From NCBI GenBank assembly GCA_013339765.2, contig CM023448.1, positions 280,671,717 to 280,735,716 of the forward strand: DNA of 64,000 nt, read 5' to 3'. A program made the position numbers and the translations under genes. Positions within the stretch are counted from its first letter, which is position 1; every line of letters begins with the position of its first letter. Positions 43,244 to 52,959 of the stretch are shown piece by piece. Below the pieces are notes generated by a model. The model saw only the letters and a program-made list of their open reading frames with translations. It did no database searches and was not told the origin of the DNA. The DNA is from Haemaphysalis longicornis (taxonomy: Eukaryota; Arthropoda; Arachnida; Ixodida; Ixodidae).

Positions 43244-43515
43244 TTAATCGGAGGAAAGACACGTTAATTTCCCATAACTTTCATTTATGCCAAACGACGC
43301 TGATTTAAACTTATAGATAAGGTAGGACTCACGAACCTCGCGATCGTGATGCGTTTTAAAACTAGATTCAAGAATTGTGGCCTTCAGTTGTTCAAAAGAA
43401 TGACCAGGAGTGTTAACATGCTTTGATAGAGGCAAAGAAGGGCAGGTTTTTGCATGAGAGCGGTGATTGTTAAACCTCAAACGAAAGGGTGTTTCAGTCT
43501 GGCCGATGTATTAAT
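43244..43515 (-). pseudogene. Penelope-like GIY-YIG endonuclease fragment
   Basis: The minus frame reads YIGQTETPFRLRFNNHRSHA, then KHVNTPGHSF and HHDREVRESYLIYKF, and ends at TCLSSD. It holds the second YIG of GIY-YIG, the conserved Arg (RFNNH) and the Glu of the RE..YLI motif; the first GIY half is cut off at 43515. In Penelope-like elements this nuclease nicks target DNA. Frame is intact over 90 codons. The upstream neighbour is the broken C-terminus of the CR1-like LINE. Confidence 0.75.
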
Positions 43516-43655
43516 ACTATTGAGCAGCATAGGACAGGATATAGTACCGTGAACGAGCTTGAAAAGAAATAAGAGATCGGCGCGATTTCGCCGGCAGCGA
43601 AGTGAAGGCAGTGACAAATAGTTCAACGGTGTTAGAACACGAGCCAGAGTCATTT

Positions 43656-44537
43656 TTAGCGAAGCGATGGTTGTAAACACTTAGAAATTTTTTTCTGGAC
43701 ACGCTCAACTACGTTACTTAAGGAATTAGAGATGCCATTCCAGATCACAGATGCATACTCAAGTTGAGGAAGACATATTGCGGTGTACAATTTGCGAAGT
43801 GGCATAGGAGAATTGAATTCTCTCGATATTCTACAAACACAGCCGAGAGAACGAAGACCCCGCATAGCAACACGCTTAGTATGAGCTGAAAAATGCAAGG
43901 TGCTATCAAAGAGAACGCCGAGATCATTGATCTCACAAACCCTACATAAAGGCACAGAATTGACAGAGTATAAAAAAGATACGCTAGATGATTTGCGAGT
44001 GAAACTCATGACTTTTGTCTTTGAAATATTGAGAGAAAGGTTATTGTTATTACGCCATTCTGAAAAAGAACATAAATCAGACTGCAACAAGCGACAGTCG
44101 TTAAATGAATGAATTTCCCTAAATATCTTTATATCATCGGCATACAAAAGGAAAAAAGAATTGCGAATGGCAGAAGAAACGTCGTTAACATACATTAAAA
44201 AGAGGAGTGGGCCTAATACTGAACCCTGAGGTACACCACTGGTCACTTTGTAAAAGGAGGACGTTTGGCCATTGACGGCAACATAACATGATCTGTCACG
44301 AAGGTAGCTATGCAATAGATTCACAACAGCGGTGTAAACATCAAAATGAGCAAGTTTAACCATAAGGATTGAGTGACTGACTACATCGAACGCTTTGCTG
44401 AGGTCACAGTAAATGGTGTCGACCTGTCCTCTCTGGAATACAGGTGTAGATATTTGCGTCATGAAACTGGCAAGATTAGTGACGGTTGAGCGGCCAGGGA
44501 CAAATCCATGTTGATTATTATTCAATGAGTTTTTCAC
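43656..44537 (-). pseudogene. CR1-like LINE ORF2: RT palm and thumb
   Basis: Reads NNNQHGFVPGRSTVTNL, then motif A IYCDLSKAFDVVSHSIL, motif B SGVPQGSVLGPLLFLMYVND, motif C LLYADDIKIF, and thumb LPQLEYASVIWNG. The YADD metal site is intact. Compared with the family, the stretch with the W..S/A..V.PI.K and YRPISLL motifs is absent between this segment and the preceding one, and the frame differs by one base, so about 60 codons were deleted. The C-terminus continues in a further frame (43680-43516: RRNRADLLFLFKLVHGTI) before the break. Confidence 0.85.
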
Positions 44538-44538
44538 A

Positions 44539-46002
44539 TTAAAAGTTATTAAATATGCTAGTCAGTACTGGGACCAATATACTGCTATAAGCTTTTAATA
44601 TGGCTGAGGGGATACCATCTGGACCACATGACAAGGATGGTTTCAAGCGCTTAATGCATTCGCTGATTAGATTTTCATCTAGCGACAGAGCATTGGGTGT
44701 GTTGATTTCCAAATGTTGTTCGATAGTAGTGCTAGAGTCAGAGGCTTTATAAACGGAAGAGAACTGCGTGGCAAAACAGTCAGCGACGGCTTGTAGTTCT
44801 GCTCCATTGGAGTCCAGTAGTATTAAAGGCTCTTCACTTTTGTTAGACCGTTTGCGTACATACTTCCAGAACTCAGCCGGCCTGTCAGAGGCGCTTTTTT
44901 CTAAGTGTGCAATATATGAACTGTGATCCCGTTTATATAGGCGTTTACAGAGAGTTCGAAAGCATCGGAATTCTTCCTTGCGCTCGAGAGATGGAGTGCT
45001 TTTAAGCTTTCTGTGTGCGCGATCTTTATGCTTTAGAGCACTTATAAGTTCAGACGAGAACCATGGGGGATATTTATGGAGTTTAGGAGTATATTGTGGA
45101 ATATATTTGCGCATACTGCTTAAGATAAGTTCCGTAAGCTGATCTACTTGGTCATCAACATTGGTTTTTTCAGTTACCAGAGACCAGTCAATGGAGGATA
45201 AGTCACGGTGTAAGCCAACGTAGTCACCTCTTTTGAAAGCAAATCTGGGCGATTTGTTGATGTTATTTTGAAAGCTCTGTTTTTCCCCTGACAGAGAGAG
45301 TGTTAGTTTAAGTGGTGGGTGAAATTTATCGGGACGAACAAGAAAAATGTCAGAGAGTGACACTTCAATAGGCTGATTGTTCGAAATACACAGGTCTAAT
45401 ATGTTACCGCAAGGATTGGCAATAGAATTATGTTGTTGAAGGGAATTAAAATCAAGAAAATCTAATAGCAGGCCGCACTTATTCTCTATGTATTGATGGT
45501 AATGAGAATATTTAAGTGTTCTCCAGTCGATACCAGGGGTATTAAAATCACCAATAACAACAATCCTGTGCTTCCTATGAGAAGCTATGACATTGTCAAT
45601 AGAAGAGATGATGTCATTAAAAGAGATTGGGGTAATGCTAGGCGGCACATAGAAGGACCCAATCAACAATTTTTCGCAGCGATCAAGGCTAATTTCGACC
45701 CATATTGATTCAGGAACAGTTTCAATGTCACTTCGGCGTACACATCTCAGAGAATTATCTACAGCCACAAGTACGCCACCACCTTTTTGTTTGGTTGCAC
45801 TGAAGTCACGATCACTGCGGAAGGTGTTGTAACTTGATGGAAAATAGTCTGATGAGGGAATCTCATTGCACAGCCAAGTTTCGGTAATCACAATGACAGG
45901 AAACGAAGACGAAATAACATTAGCGAAGAATTCAGTTGGCTTAGTTCGTAGACCACGAGCGTTTTGGTAAAAGATGTCCAAATTACACACCTTCACTGTC
46001 AA
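44539..46002 (-). pseudogene. CR1-like LINE ORF2: endonuclease and start of RT
   Basis: A 487-codon frame with the full endonuclease: IFYQNARGLRTK, VIVITETWL (Glu), GGGVLVAV, IVVIGDFNTPGIDW (Asp, Asn), ILDLCISN and DKFHPPL (about residues 8-235). A linker follows and then the RT entry motif KPSLSCGPDGIPSAIL, ending LTSIFNNF at a stop. It normally nicks target DNA and primes reverse transcription. The frame is open across 1.46 kb, so decay is limited to the deletion that follows. The start ATG overlaps the end of ORF1. Confidence 0.88.
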
Positions 46003-46719
46003 TTACAGACTCTGAAGGATGGAGCATATCATCATGTAGAATCCCACGGAATGGCTTGAAAATGCAGCCACGCGGCCACATTGAGGGGTCGTTCAGACGC
46101 TTCATGTTTTCTTCGTCAACCATGACGTAGAACGAGGAGTACGACAAATATTTTGTTTTCAGCCGCCGGCAGGAAAGGGGACAAATATTTTGAGATTCAA
46201 TGTGCTTCTTCAGGTCAGCAGTGGCAGTGTCAGGGCTCAACTTTGAAACAAATAGTGCCCTTTGACGCTGCGGCCGCTCAACCACCGACAATGCACACGA
46301 CTCCATGGCTCCAAGGAATGCAGGCCTGTTTCCCTTCTTTGTATTCTTTTCACCCTTTGTGGCAATTGTTGTCAAAGGGGGTCGGGCAGGATCGTCAACG
46401 CGTTGCTCCGAAGGGGATTGACGAGCTGGCGGCGTAGGGCAAACAGGACTGGTCTCGGTGTCTCGAGGCGTGTCGGAGGGCGAGGGGTTGTCGGAGGTTG
46501 AGGGGATCACGGAAGCTTGAAATGGAACAACCGTCGGGGACTTCGCAGGCTCGGGGGTCACACGGCGGGCCAGCTCCTCACGTAAAAAACGAACCTCGGA
46601 GCGGAGGGAGGCGACGATTCGAGCCTGCTGTTCGGCTCCACGGGAATGGTCCTTTCGGAGGCGCTCATTCTCTTCTCGCATTTGCGACACTTCGTCGCTC
46701 AAAAAAGAAATTCCCTCCA

Positions 46720-46720
<1 letters not shown>
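45983..46720 (-). CDS. CR1-like LINE ORF1 (coiled coil and C-terminal RNA-binding-like domain)
   Basis: An intact 245-codon frame. The N-terminus is a coiled coil (VSQMREENERLRK, then SLRSEVRFLREELARR), a Pro/Ser/Thr-rich linker follows (about residues 55-120), and the C-terminal 90 residues (ALFVSKLSPDTATADLKKHI, CRRLKTKYLSYSSFYV and DPSMWPRGCIFKPFRG) match the domain seen at the end of many CR1-type ORF1 proteins. It probably coats element RNA. It overlaps ORF2 by 20 bases. The true start may lie upstream, as the frame begins right at the AAT repeat, so the N-terminus may be cut. Confidence 0.8.

Positions 46721-46815
<95 letters not shown>
46719..46815. repeat. (AAT)n microsatellite, about 32 units
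   Basis: Perfect AAT array directly at the 5' limit of the CR1-like LINE. The long Asn, Ile and Leu runs in frames across it are artefacts. Confidence 0.97.
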
Positions 46816-46816
<1 letters not shown>

Positions 46817-47487
46817 TCACTTCCTGTAGCACATGACCCCTTAGTGCTGAGTGTCGATGTCTTTCTCGATTGTGCAACATTTATTTTCCGACCGTCGCCC
46901 TCGGCACTCAAGCCCCCCACATGCTTCGCATCGTCCTTTCTAAGCGCTTCCCCACAGCCCTTAACACCCGCACTCTCATATAGGCCTTTTAGCTTTTCCT
47001 CCAAATAAATGGTTCCGTCCCCCCTCCATTATTTGCTATTTCTGTACTGTTTGCGTCTATGTGAACCAGTAATTAATATATTATTACTGTTAGTATTTTG
47101 GCATGTTATAATTACATTCTTTTATTGATGTAAATGACAAAATTTATTTCCCCTGTTTTATTAGAGGTGCTATATGTCTTATTGTATATAGTCGTGTATA
47201 TTACTACTTGTAACAGATATTTGTTTCGTTTTTTTTTTAGTTGTTTGTGCGCCAGCACACTCTATATCAGGGAACGTTCATAGGCGCAGGATGCCATATG
47301 GACGTGAATGGTGCACATAGCGATCAATCTGTTCACATTACCTGCTCTTGTTCATATGTGCAATATTTTATTTATTTTATTCATTTATTTTTACATACTG
47401 CAGCCCAATTGGGCTACCGCAGGAGGGGGTGTGTACAGGGGGAATTAAAAGAAATGCGAACGACATAGCGCACAGCCTCCGACGCAT

Positions 47488-48288
47488 TGTTGGGACTTGG
47501 GTGGTCTAATCCCACCGCTGCCACCAGTTGTTGTGCGTTACGTGGTATGATCCCACCGCGTTCAACAGTTGTTGTCATTACGGGGTCGGGAATCCATCCT
47601 GGTAGCGTGACTGGTGACCGGAGACGTTGATCAAGAGACCGATGCTTGCTGATGAAGGAGAAAAAACTTTATACGCGTATTTACATGATGAGTACAAGTT
47701 TGGATGCTGTGCTCGAACAGCAACAGCAACTGCAAGAGCAACCCCAACAGCAGTACTCGGCGGCTCGCAACACTGCGTTTTTGTTCAAGCCAAAGTCCCT
47801 AGAGTCCTCCTAGGGAATTCAACTCCCAGACAGAGAGAGAGAGAACAGACTTTATTGTCATCCCTTTTTAGACGAATGTACCGTGCGGAAAAGTCCGGTA
47901 ATGTCTGGTCCAATCATAGACCCGCAATCTCACGCACTTCGGCACCGCCTTCGCGCGGAGCCGTTCTGGTTTCTTGCCCACGCGACCACGAGGGAGAGGA
48001 GGCGATGGTACCGCCGGTACGAGGAGACATTATTGACGCGCGCCGTCGGTCTTAGATTTCATGCCCTGCGCTATCGAAGTCGTCTCTGCTGTTTCATCAG
48101 AATCGCCCGTGCCGGGATGGCTCAGCTATAGGAGTCGCGTGCCCGGCCTCGCATGCTCGTTTCCGCTAAAGTCACTCAGAGGTGACGAGATGCGGTTGAC
48201 GCAGGGTTGATGAACTGCTGTATTCAATGCGGATTGACACGTGGAGGTCCGTGCTTGGGTGCGCCGGTTCCGGAGCCCGGTCATAACA
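47488..48288. mobile_element. Solo LTR (801 bp) with 4-bp target duplication
   Basis: Begins TGTTGGGACTTG and ends CGGTCATAACA, so the TGTT and AACA termini are inverted. GCAT flanks both sides (47484-47487, 48289-48292). Removing it and one GCAT restores GACGCATGCTGCACC, which matches the right arm of the surrounding foldback (GACGCATGCCGCACC). No gag or pol is present. A 4-bp duplication fits Gypsy-type (Ty3) or related LTR elements; I cannot name the family. An AGAGAGAGA tract and a TTTATT motif lie near 47833-47860. Confidence 0.85.
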
Positions 48289-48541
48289 GCATGCTGCACC
48301 ATCTGGCTGCAATGTCAGTAAACTGCGCGCATGCGCACTTCGAGAGCGTTTGAGAGTGTGGCCTACACATGGATGGGCCTACATTTATGGGAAATGCTTG
48401 ATCAAGAACTTAGAAGCGACGCCAGCCGTTTATTTTGAGGCGCCTTTTCACACTGCGTCGCCACTGAGCAGGATGATCGTTGAAGGGCATCATGATAGCT
48501 GCAATCAGCCTGCTGCGCGCTTGGCTCCCAAATGTAGTATA

Positions 48542-49367
48542 CAGTCAAACCCGTTTATAGCGAACTTCAATATGCACCGCGATTAGTTCGATATATCCAA
48601 TAGTTCGATATAGCCGAACCCGCCTATAACGAGCTTATTGTTACGAGTTCGCAATCCGCTGGAGCCCCCCGCCGCCTCCCCAACTCCGCCATCCGCGTAG
48701 GCAGAAACGAACACAGTACAGTAGCCATTACCATACCAAAATAATCCATTTATTGCAAGTATCAAAGCTACTTTCCGCCTTAACTGCCCACGTTGCAAAA
48801 AAAAAAAAGCCGGTGATTTTTGTTTTCACTTTCGTTTTGGCGGCTTCAACTAGCGTAGCATTCTCTACACGAAACATTGTTTGCACCAGTTCGAGTCCGC
48901 GTCCTCAAAAATCTAAGAAGCCTTGGCGGAGCACATCGACTGCCGAAAGCGCTTCATTATAAGCGTCGGACAGATTTCACTCGCGACATCATCGGGAACG
49001 TTGGCGAGCTCTTCCCACCGTTCACCGATGCTGCTGTCTTGGTCCGGACTCGCTGACTGGGCGGGTTCCGTCGCGAGTCCCGCGCATCGGAAACAGTTAC
49101 GGAAAGTATTAGGCGTCACGTCGCTCCATGCGAGGCGCAATGTCTCAGTCGCCGCTCTTGCTCCGTGGTCGCGGCCAATCCACATCTCAATCGCCGCTCC
49201 GAGATCATGCATTTCGGCTGCCATTCTAGGCACCCAGAGTTCGATGTATCGGATGTGAACTTCGTTATAAGGAATATGTTTCCCATGTATTTCTGTAACT
49301 GAAATATTTTTGTTCGATATATAGCATAATTCGCTCTATCCGGGTTCGTTATAGCCGGGTTTGACTG
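48542..49367. mobile_element. Tigger/pogo-type DNA element (826 bp)
   Basis: Ends CAGTCAAACCCGTTTATAGC and, inverted, CAGTCAAACCCGGCTATAAC, flanked by TA (48540-48541, 49368-49369). CAGT-AAACC ends with TA duplication are typical for the pogo/Tigger branch of Tc1/mariner. The interior keeps the C-terminal part of a transposase on the minus strand; the catalytic domain was lost by deletion. Confidence 0.88.
48913..49233 (-). pseudogene. Tigger/pogo transposase C-terminal remnant
   Basis: The minus frame of about 107 codons contains LRLAWSDVTPNTFRNCFRCAG and later ERWEELANV. The motif of a tryptophan followed by VTP.T..NCFRKAG is the conserved segment after the DDE domain in Tigger- and CENP-B-like transposases. 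The helix-turn-helix DNA-binding part and the DDE triad are missing, so no activity is expected. The element around it has intact ends and could still have been moved in trans. Confidence 0.78.
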
Positions 49368-50022
49368 TATAGATTAGAGGATGCTCAGTGGCGACAGAGC
49401 ATAAAAAGACGCCTCAAAATAAATGACCGGCGTCGCTTCTTTATCAAGTATTTCCCTAAACAGTAGGCCACACTCGCAAACGCTCTGAAAGACCGACGCA
49501 TGCGCAGTTTACTGGCAGCCAGACCGCGGTGCGGCATGCGTCGGAGGCTGTAGGCTCCGTTGTTCGTATTTCTTTTTATCCCCCCTGCACATAGAGTGCA
49601 GTAACACTATTCTGCACAGATCAATACAGACATAATTCACAACCCATTAAAACTACGCATATATTTCGCGAAGTTCAGACACAGCAGGACTGAGCAGGTA
49701 ACAATATATACAAGAAAGACTGAATGAAATTATTGGCGGTGAGATTAGAGTTCCTCTATATAGCTCCCGCAGTTGGGTCTATTCGATTCAGCCTGAACCT
49801 CTTGAACCAGTTCACAGCAATGCAAAGTGGGTTCCGCCATCGGCGGAACCAGCCCTGCACTTTTTTCGTCTGCTTCTGCACCTCCTCGGCAGGGAGTGCA
49901 GGCAAAGCCATGAACTCGTCCTGCACCCGTCGGCACCACCGGTGAATCGAACGGTGCGGTTCAGGTGCCGCGAGCTGCACCACTGAAACGAACGGCGAAG
50001 TGCCGCACCGCCTGAACTGGTT

Positions 50023-50059
50023 CACGTGGTGCAGGGGAGAATCTCCCCTGCACCACGTG
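50023..50059. repeat. Perfect 37-bp palindrome with terminal CACGTG motifs
   Basis: Arms CACGTGGTGCAGGGGAGA and its exact reverse complement are separated by one A. Each outer end is an E-box CACGTG. The neighbourhood (49790-50060) is full of CTGCAC and GGTTC-type short inverted pieces, such as TTCCGCC.GGCGGAA near 49830. Confidence 0.9.
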
Positions 50060-52867
50060 CCGGGAGATGTTTGAGTGGCGCCCCCTGGCTCTGACGTCGG
50101 CTTATGGACTCGTGCGGCTGTCGTCTGCTACCCTCCGCTTGCGAGGGGCAGCATTGCCTGCGCTAGAAATCGCCCGCTTTGGTGCTTTAGTGCATTAAAA
50201 AGCGTACTTCTAGTAATTCTTGTTACTTTCAGTTATTTTTGACATCTTCTGACACAGCTGGATAATTTCAAGCTGTATCCCCCACAAGTTTGCAATGCAC
50301 GAAAAGAGCGAGAACAACTTTCTTCAGAGCATCGGTCAGAAGATCGTGTGTAACTCGTCCTTTCTAGATTATTCGCGAGGTTCAGTGCTCAGAGCTCCTC
50401 GATAACTATACAAAATGCGTAGGCTTCCCTACAGTATTTTTGAGATGCTCTTATGACGACTCAACAGTCTAATGCTACGTACCAAGCAGCGGGCCCCGAC
50501 ACGCGCATCGCACAGCAGGGAATAAAGAAGCTGTCTTACATTTCTTTCGTTGTTGTTGACTTGCCTCAGATGAATGTGTTTTTTTTTTCTGTGCCCAACG
50601 CATTAATTTTTCTGCACCGTTACAAGTTCCGTCTTATTACTAGGTTTGGGGATGTTTGGGAGGCTCACAAAGATCGTTTGGGTATTTTCTTCGGGCTGTA
50701 TGGCACACATTCCTTCTTCACAAATTGGCTTTAGTAATGGCTGCGTTCAACAAGGTGCATATCCGCAGCGTGCGTTGTTTGTTCAGATGCAAATACAATG
50801 AGAAGGTTAGTGCTACGCCATCGCGATCGCGCCCCAGACAACGTTGTCCACAGTAGGCGGCTTTTGTGCTCTGTATTTATATCGTAACCATCGTTATCGT
50901 AACGAACTGACTCTCAACCCAAACAATTATGACGTGATTGCGGCGTTTTAGGCTTGATATAGTCGCCAACGAACGCAATAAATAGTATACGTGCATATAT
51001 TAGAAGAATCGAAACGAATGAATATTTCCGAGATGCTCTTCATTGTTTTCCAACTCTTCCAGGTCTAAAGAACAAATCCTGGTCTTTTCGGGATGGCATT
51101 CTATGAATTGAGGAAAATTACTCTTACTCTGAGCACCCGCGCCCACTAACCAGCTCGATTTTACTATTAAATAAAGTTTTCTCCTCCTCCTTCTCCTACT
51201 CCTCCTCTTGAGTGCAGTTTTCCTATTACGCATATCTGAATATTGGGAAGATATGGCTGTGAAAAATGTACCGAAATATCCGTCCAGGTCTGACCAAACA
51301 TAGTGTTACTGTATATTTACCGTAGGCGTGACTCATTTTGCTCAATATATATCTCCATACTGGTTAGAAGCCTGGTATAAAACCAGCACGCGCCTAGCTA
51401 TACATACAGTGGGTTATTTGGAACTCAACGAACAGTTTCGGCAGCCTATAGTGCATGTCGGCATACTTTCATGCCATGCAAGGTAAATTGATGTGATACA
51501 ATACTTTCGAGCGTTCGGCAAGGTTGCACTGCTGCTATACCTTGTATATGATCACCGGGAATCGTAATGCCTTCTGCCAAAACCGACAGCCCCAAAGGCC
51601 TGGAATTTGTTTTGGTAGATCTTGTATTTTTGTACTTGTACTAACTTTGGTAGATCTTGTACTAACTTCACCTGGTAGTAAATTGCATTTTTCAATTGTC
51701 AGAGGGAAGAAGCTGTACTTAATAGATTAGTATGTGGTTAAAAAGGTGGAAGGTTATGTTTGTGGCTATTTCTAGTACTTTCAGTTAATCACCGACAGAT
51801 ATAATTGTTTAACAGCGTGGAGTATTCGCAAGAATATACAAAGTTTATGACATCTGCGGTCACGGCGTTCGGGCAGGGGTGTACTTCATATAGTGTGGCA
51901 AGGCGGGATGACAGTAAAAAGCTCCAGTCAGAACGGCGGCAAATAAAATTCGGATTGATTTCTTTTGTACTGATTCAAGCATTTAATTTCAGATATATTT
52001 TTTACGGGTTCTTGATGGTGCTGGCGTATTCTAAGGTGGGTCGGATGAGCGATTTATGTAAGCAATATGTAAGCAATTTCGTTTCAAGTTGAGCTTCGCG
52101 CAATGTATGATTAGCATAATTTTGTTAGTGCTTAGTTGCATGCATATTCAATGTGCATATATTCAATGTATATTCAAGGTGGATGTGAATTGATGACACC
52201 TAGATACATATATTCAAACACCCGCTGTAGGGAAGAGCTGTTGAACGAATATAATTAAACAAAGAAACAGAACTGCGAGTACTGAAGGATAAAGTTACTG
52301 TTTAATTTATATTCATTTGGCATTTGCCGCACCACCTGCAAAATTGTGTAGAAGAATCATTAAGTGAAGTATTGTATAATATCCCCCGGAGTCATAGCCC
52401 ACACAATTACAAGAAATCTGAACAGATCGGTCGCTACGTGCCCTTGCCCAATTTACGCCAACAAAGTCCAGTGCGTCACGGAAGATGGCCTAGTCACGGG
52501 CCCGAATAAAAGATGGGCGTGGCTCGTGCCACGAGCGTGGCACGTACGAGATGCCATAAAAGATACCAAGTAGACTTCGAAATGTAGGGAACACTTTTAT
52601 TAAAGTTTTCGGTTAGAGTATTTTATTTTATTTATTTTCTTCTACGTTTGCACTCAACCGGGCAAAAGTTCAGTCGAAGATGCTCACATTCACGCATGCA
52701 CATACAGCAGGCTAATCCCGCTAGCCCCTTCCTGGAAAAAAAGAAAACTTTGAGGCGGCACAAAAAGAGAAAGAATATGATGCAAACAGCAGGCACTGAG
52801 TGCTAAAAGTACGAGCCTTCCCCTTCTTTGGAGTTAACATAATGCTGTTATAGATAATTCGCAGGGA

Positions 52868-52882
52868 AACCAAAAAAAAAAA
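52868..52882 (-). terminator. Pol III T-run terminator of the tRNA gene
   Basis: The complement of the A-run at 52872-52882 follows the tRNA 3' end after five bases on the minus strand. Confidence 0.85.
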
Positions 52883-52887
52883 CAGAA

Positions 52888-52959
52888 TGCCGCCAGTGAG
52901 GTTTGAACTCACGACCCCTGGTTTACGAGACCAGTGCTCTACCACTGAGCTATAGCGGC
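52888..52959 (-). tRNA. tRNA-Thr (anticodon CGT)
   Basis: A 72-base sequence on the minus strand folds as a full cloverleaf: acceptor stem GCCGCTA with TGGCGGC (6 Watson-Crick pairs plus one T-G), D arm GCTC-AGTGGTA-GAGC, anticodon stem CTGGT/ACCAG with loop CTCGTAA (anticodon CGT), variable GGGTC, T arm GTGAG-TTCAAAC-CTCAC, and discriminator A. Internal A and B boxes are present within the D and T arms. Downstream on the minus strand a run of more than ten T gives the Pol III terminator. CGT reads ACG, threonine. All stems pair, unlike the SINE heads elsewhere in the window, so it is probably a working gene. Confidence 0.95.

Larger units (their letters stand above)
41880..43515 (-). mobile_element. 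Penelope-like element, 3' part
   Basis: On the minus strand a GIY-YIG coding piece (43515-43244) is followed by about 1.3 kb of noncoding DNA with two tandem 284-bp repeats (42231-42800), and then a hammerhead-like motif (41972-41931) close to the 3' limit. GIY-YIG plus a hammerhead motif in the terminal repeat is the known pattern for Penelope-like retroelements. The RT is missing: the coding end abuts the CR1-like LINE at about 43515. Confidence 0.7.
43516..46722 (-). mobile_element. CR1-like LINE, nearly complete coding part
   Basis: On the minus strand: ORF1 (46720-45983), ORF2 endonuclease and RT start (46002-44539), the rest of RT (44537-43656) and a C-terminal piece (43680-43516). The 5' end abuts an AAT microsatellite and the 3' end abuts Penelope sequence. 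The deletion inside RT and the missing 3' end make it inactive. Motifs place it among the CR1/L2/Jockey LINEs. Confidence 0.85.
47405..49610. mobile_element. Foldback element interrupted by two insertions
   Basis: The left arm (47405-47487 plus 48293-48474) and the right arm (49378-49610) are reverse complements over about 240 bp: CAGCCTCCGACGCAT, CAGTAAACTGCGC, GAGTGTGGCCTAC, TTTATTTTGAGGCG and GTCGCCACTGAGCA occur in that order in the left arm and inverted in the right. The left arm regains continuity only after removing the solo LTR, and the centre is occupied by the Tigger-type element. No coding frame belongs to the foldback itself. Confidence 0.8.
49611..52887. other. Unannotated stretch
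   Basis: Contains a perfect 37-bp palindrome (50023-50059). At 51165-51200 a TTAAATAAAGTTTTCTCCTCC segment resembles the poly(A)-type end of an old LINE on the plus strand, without coding remnant I can name. Otherwise only short frames. Confidence 0.4.

Noticed and set aside
46498..47008. Open frames with long Asn, Ile or Leu runs
   Set aside because: They are translations of the (AAT)n microsatellite in three frames.
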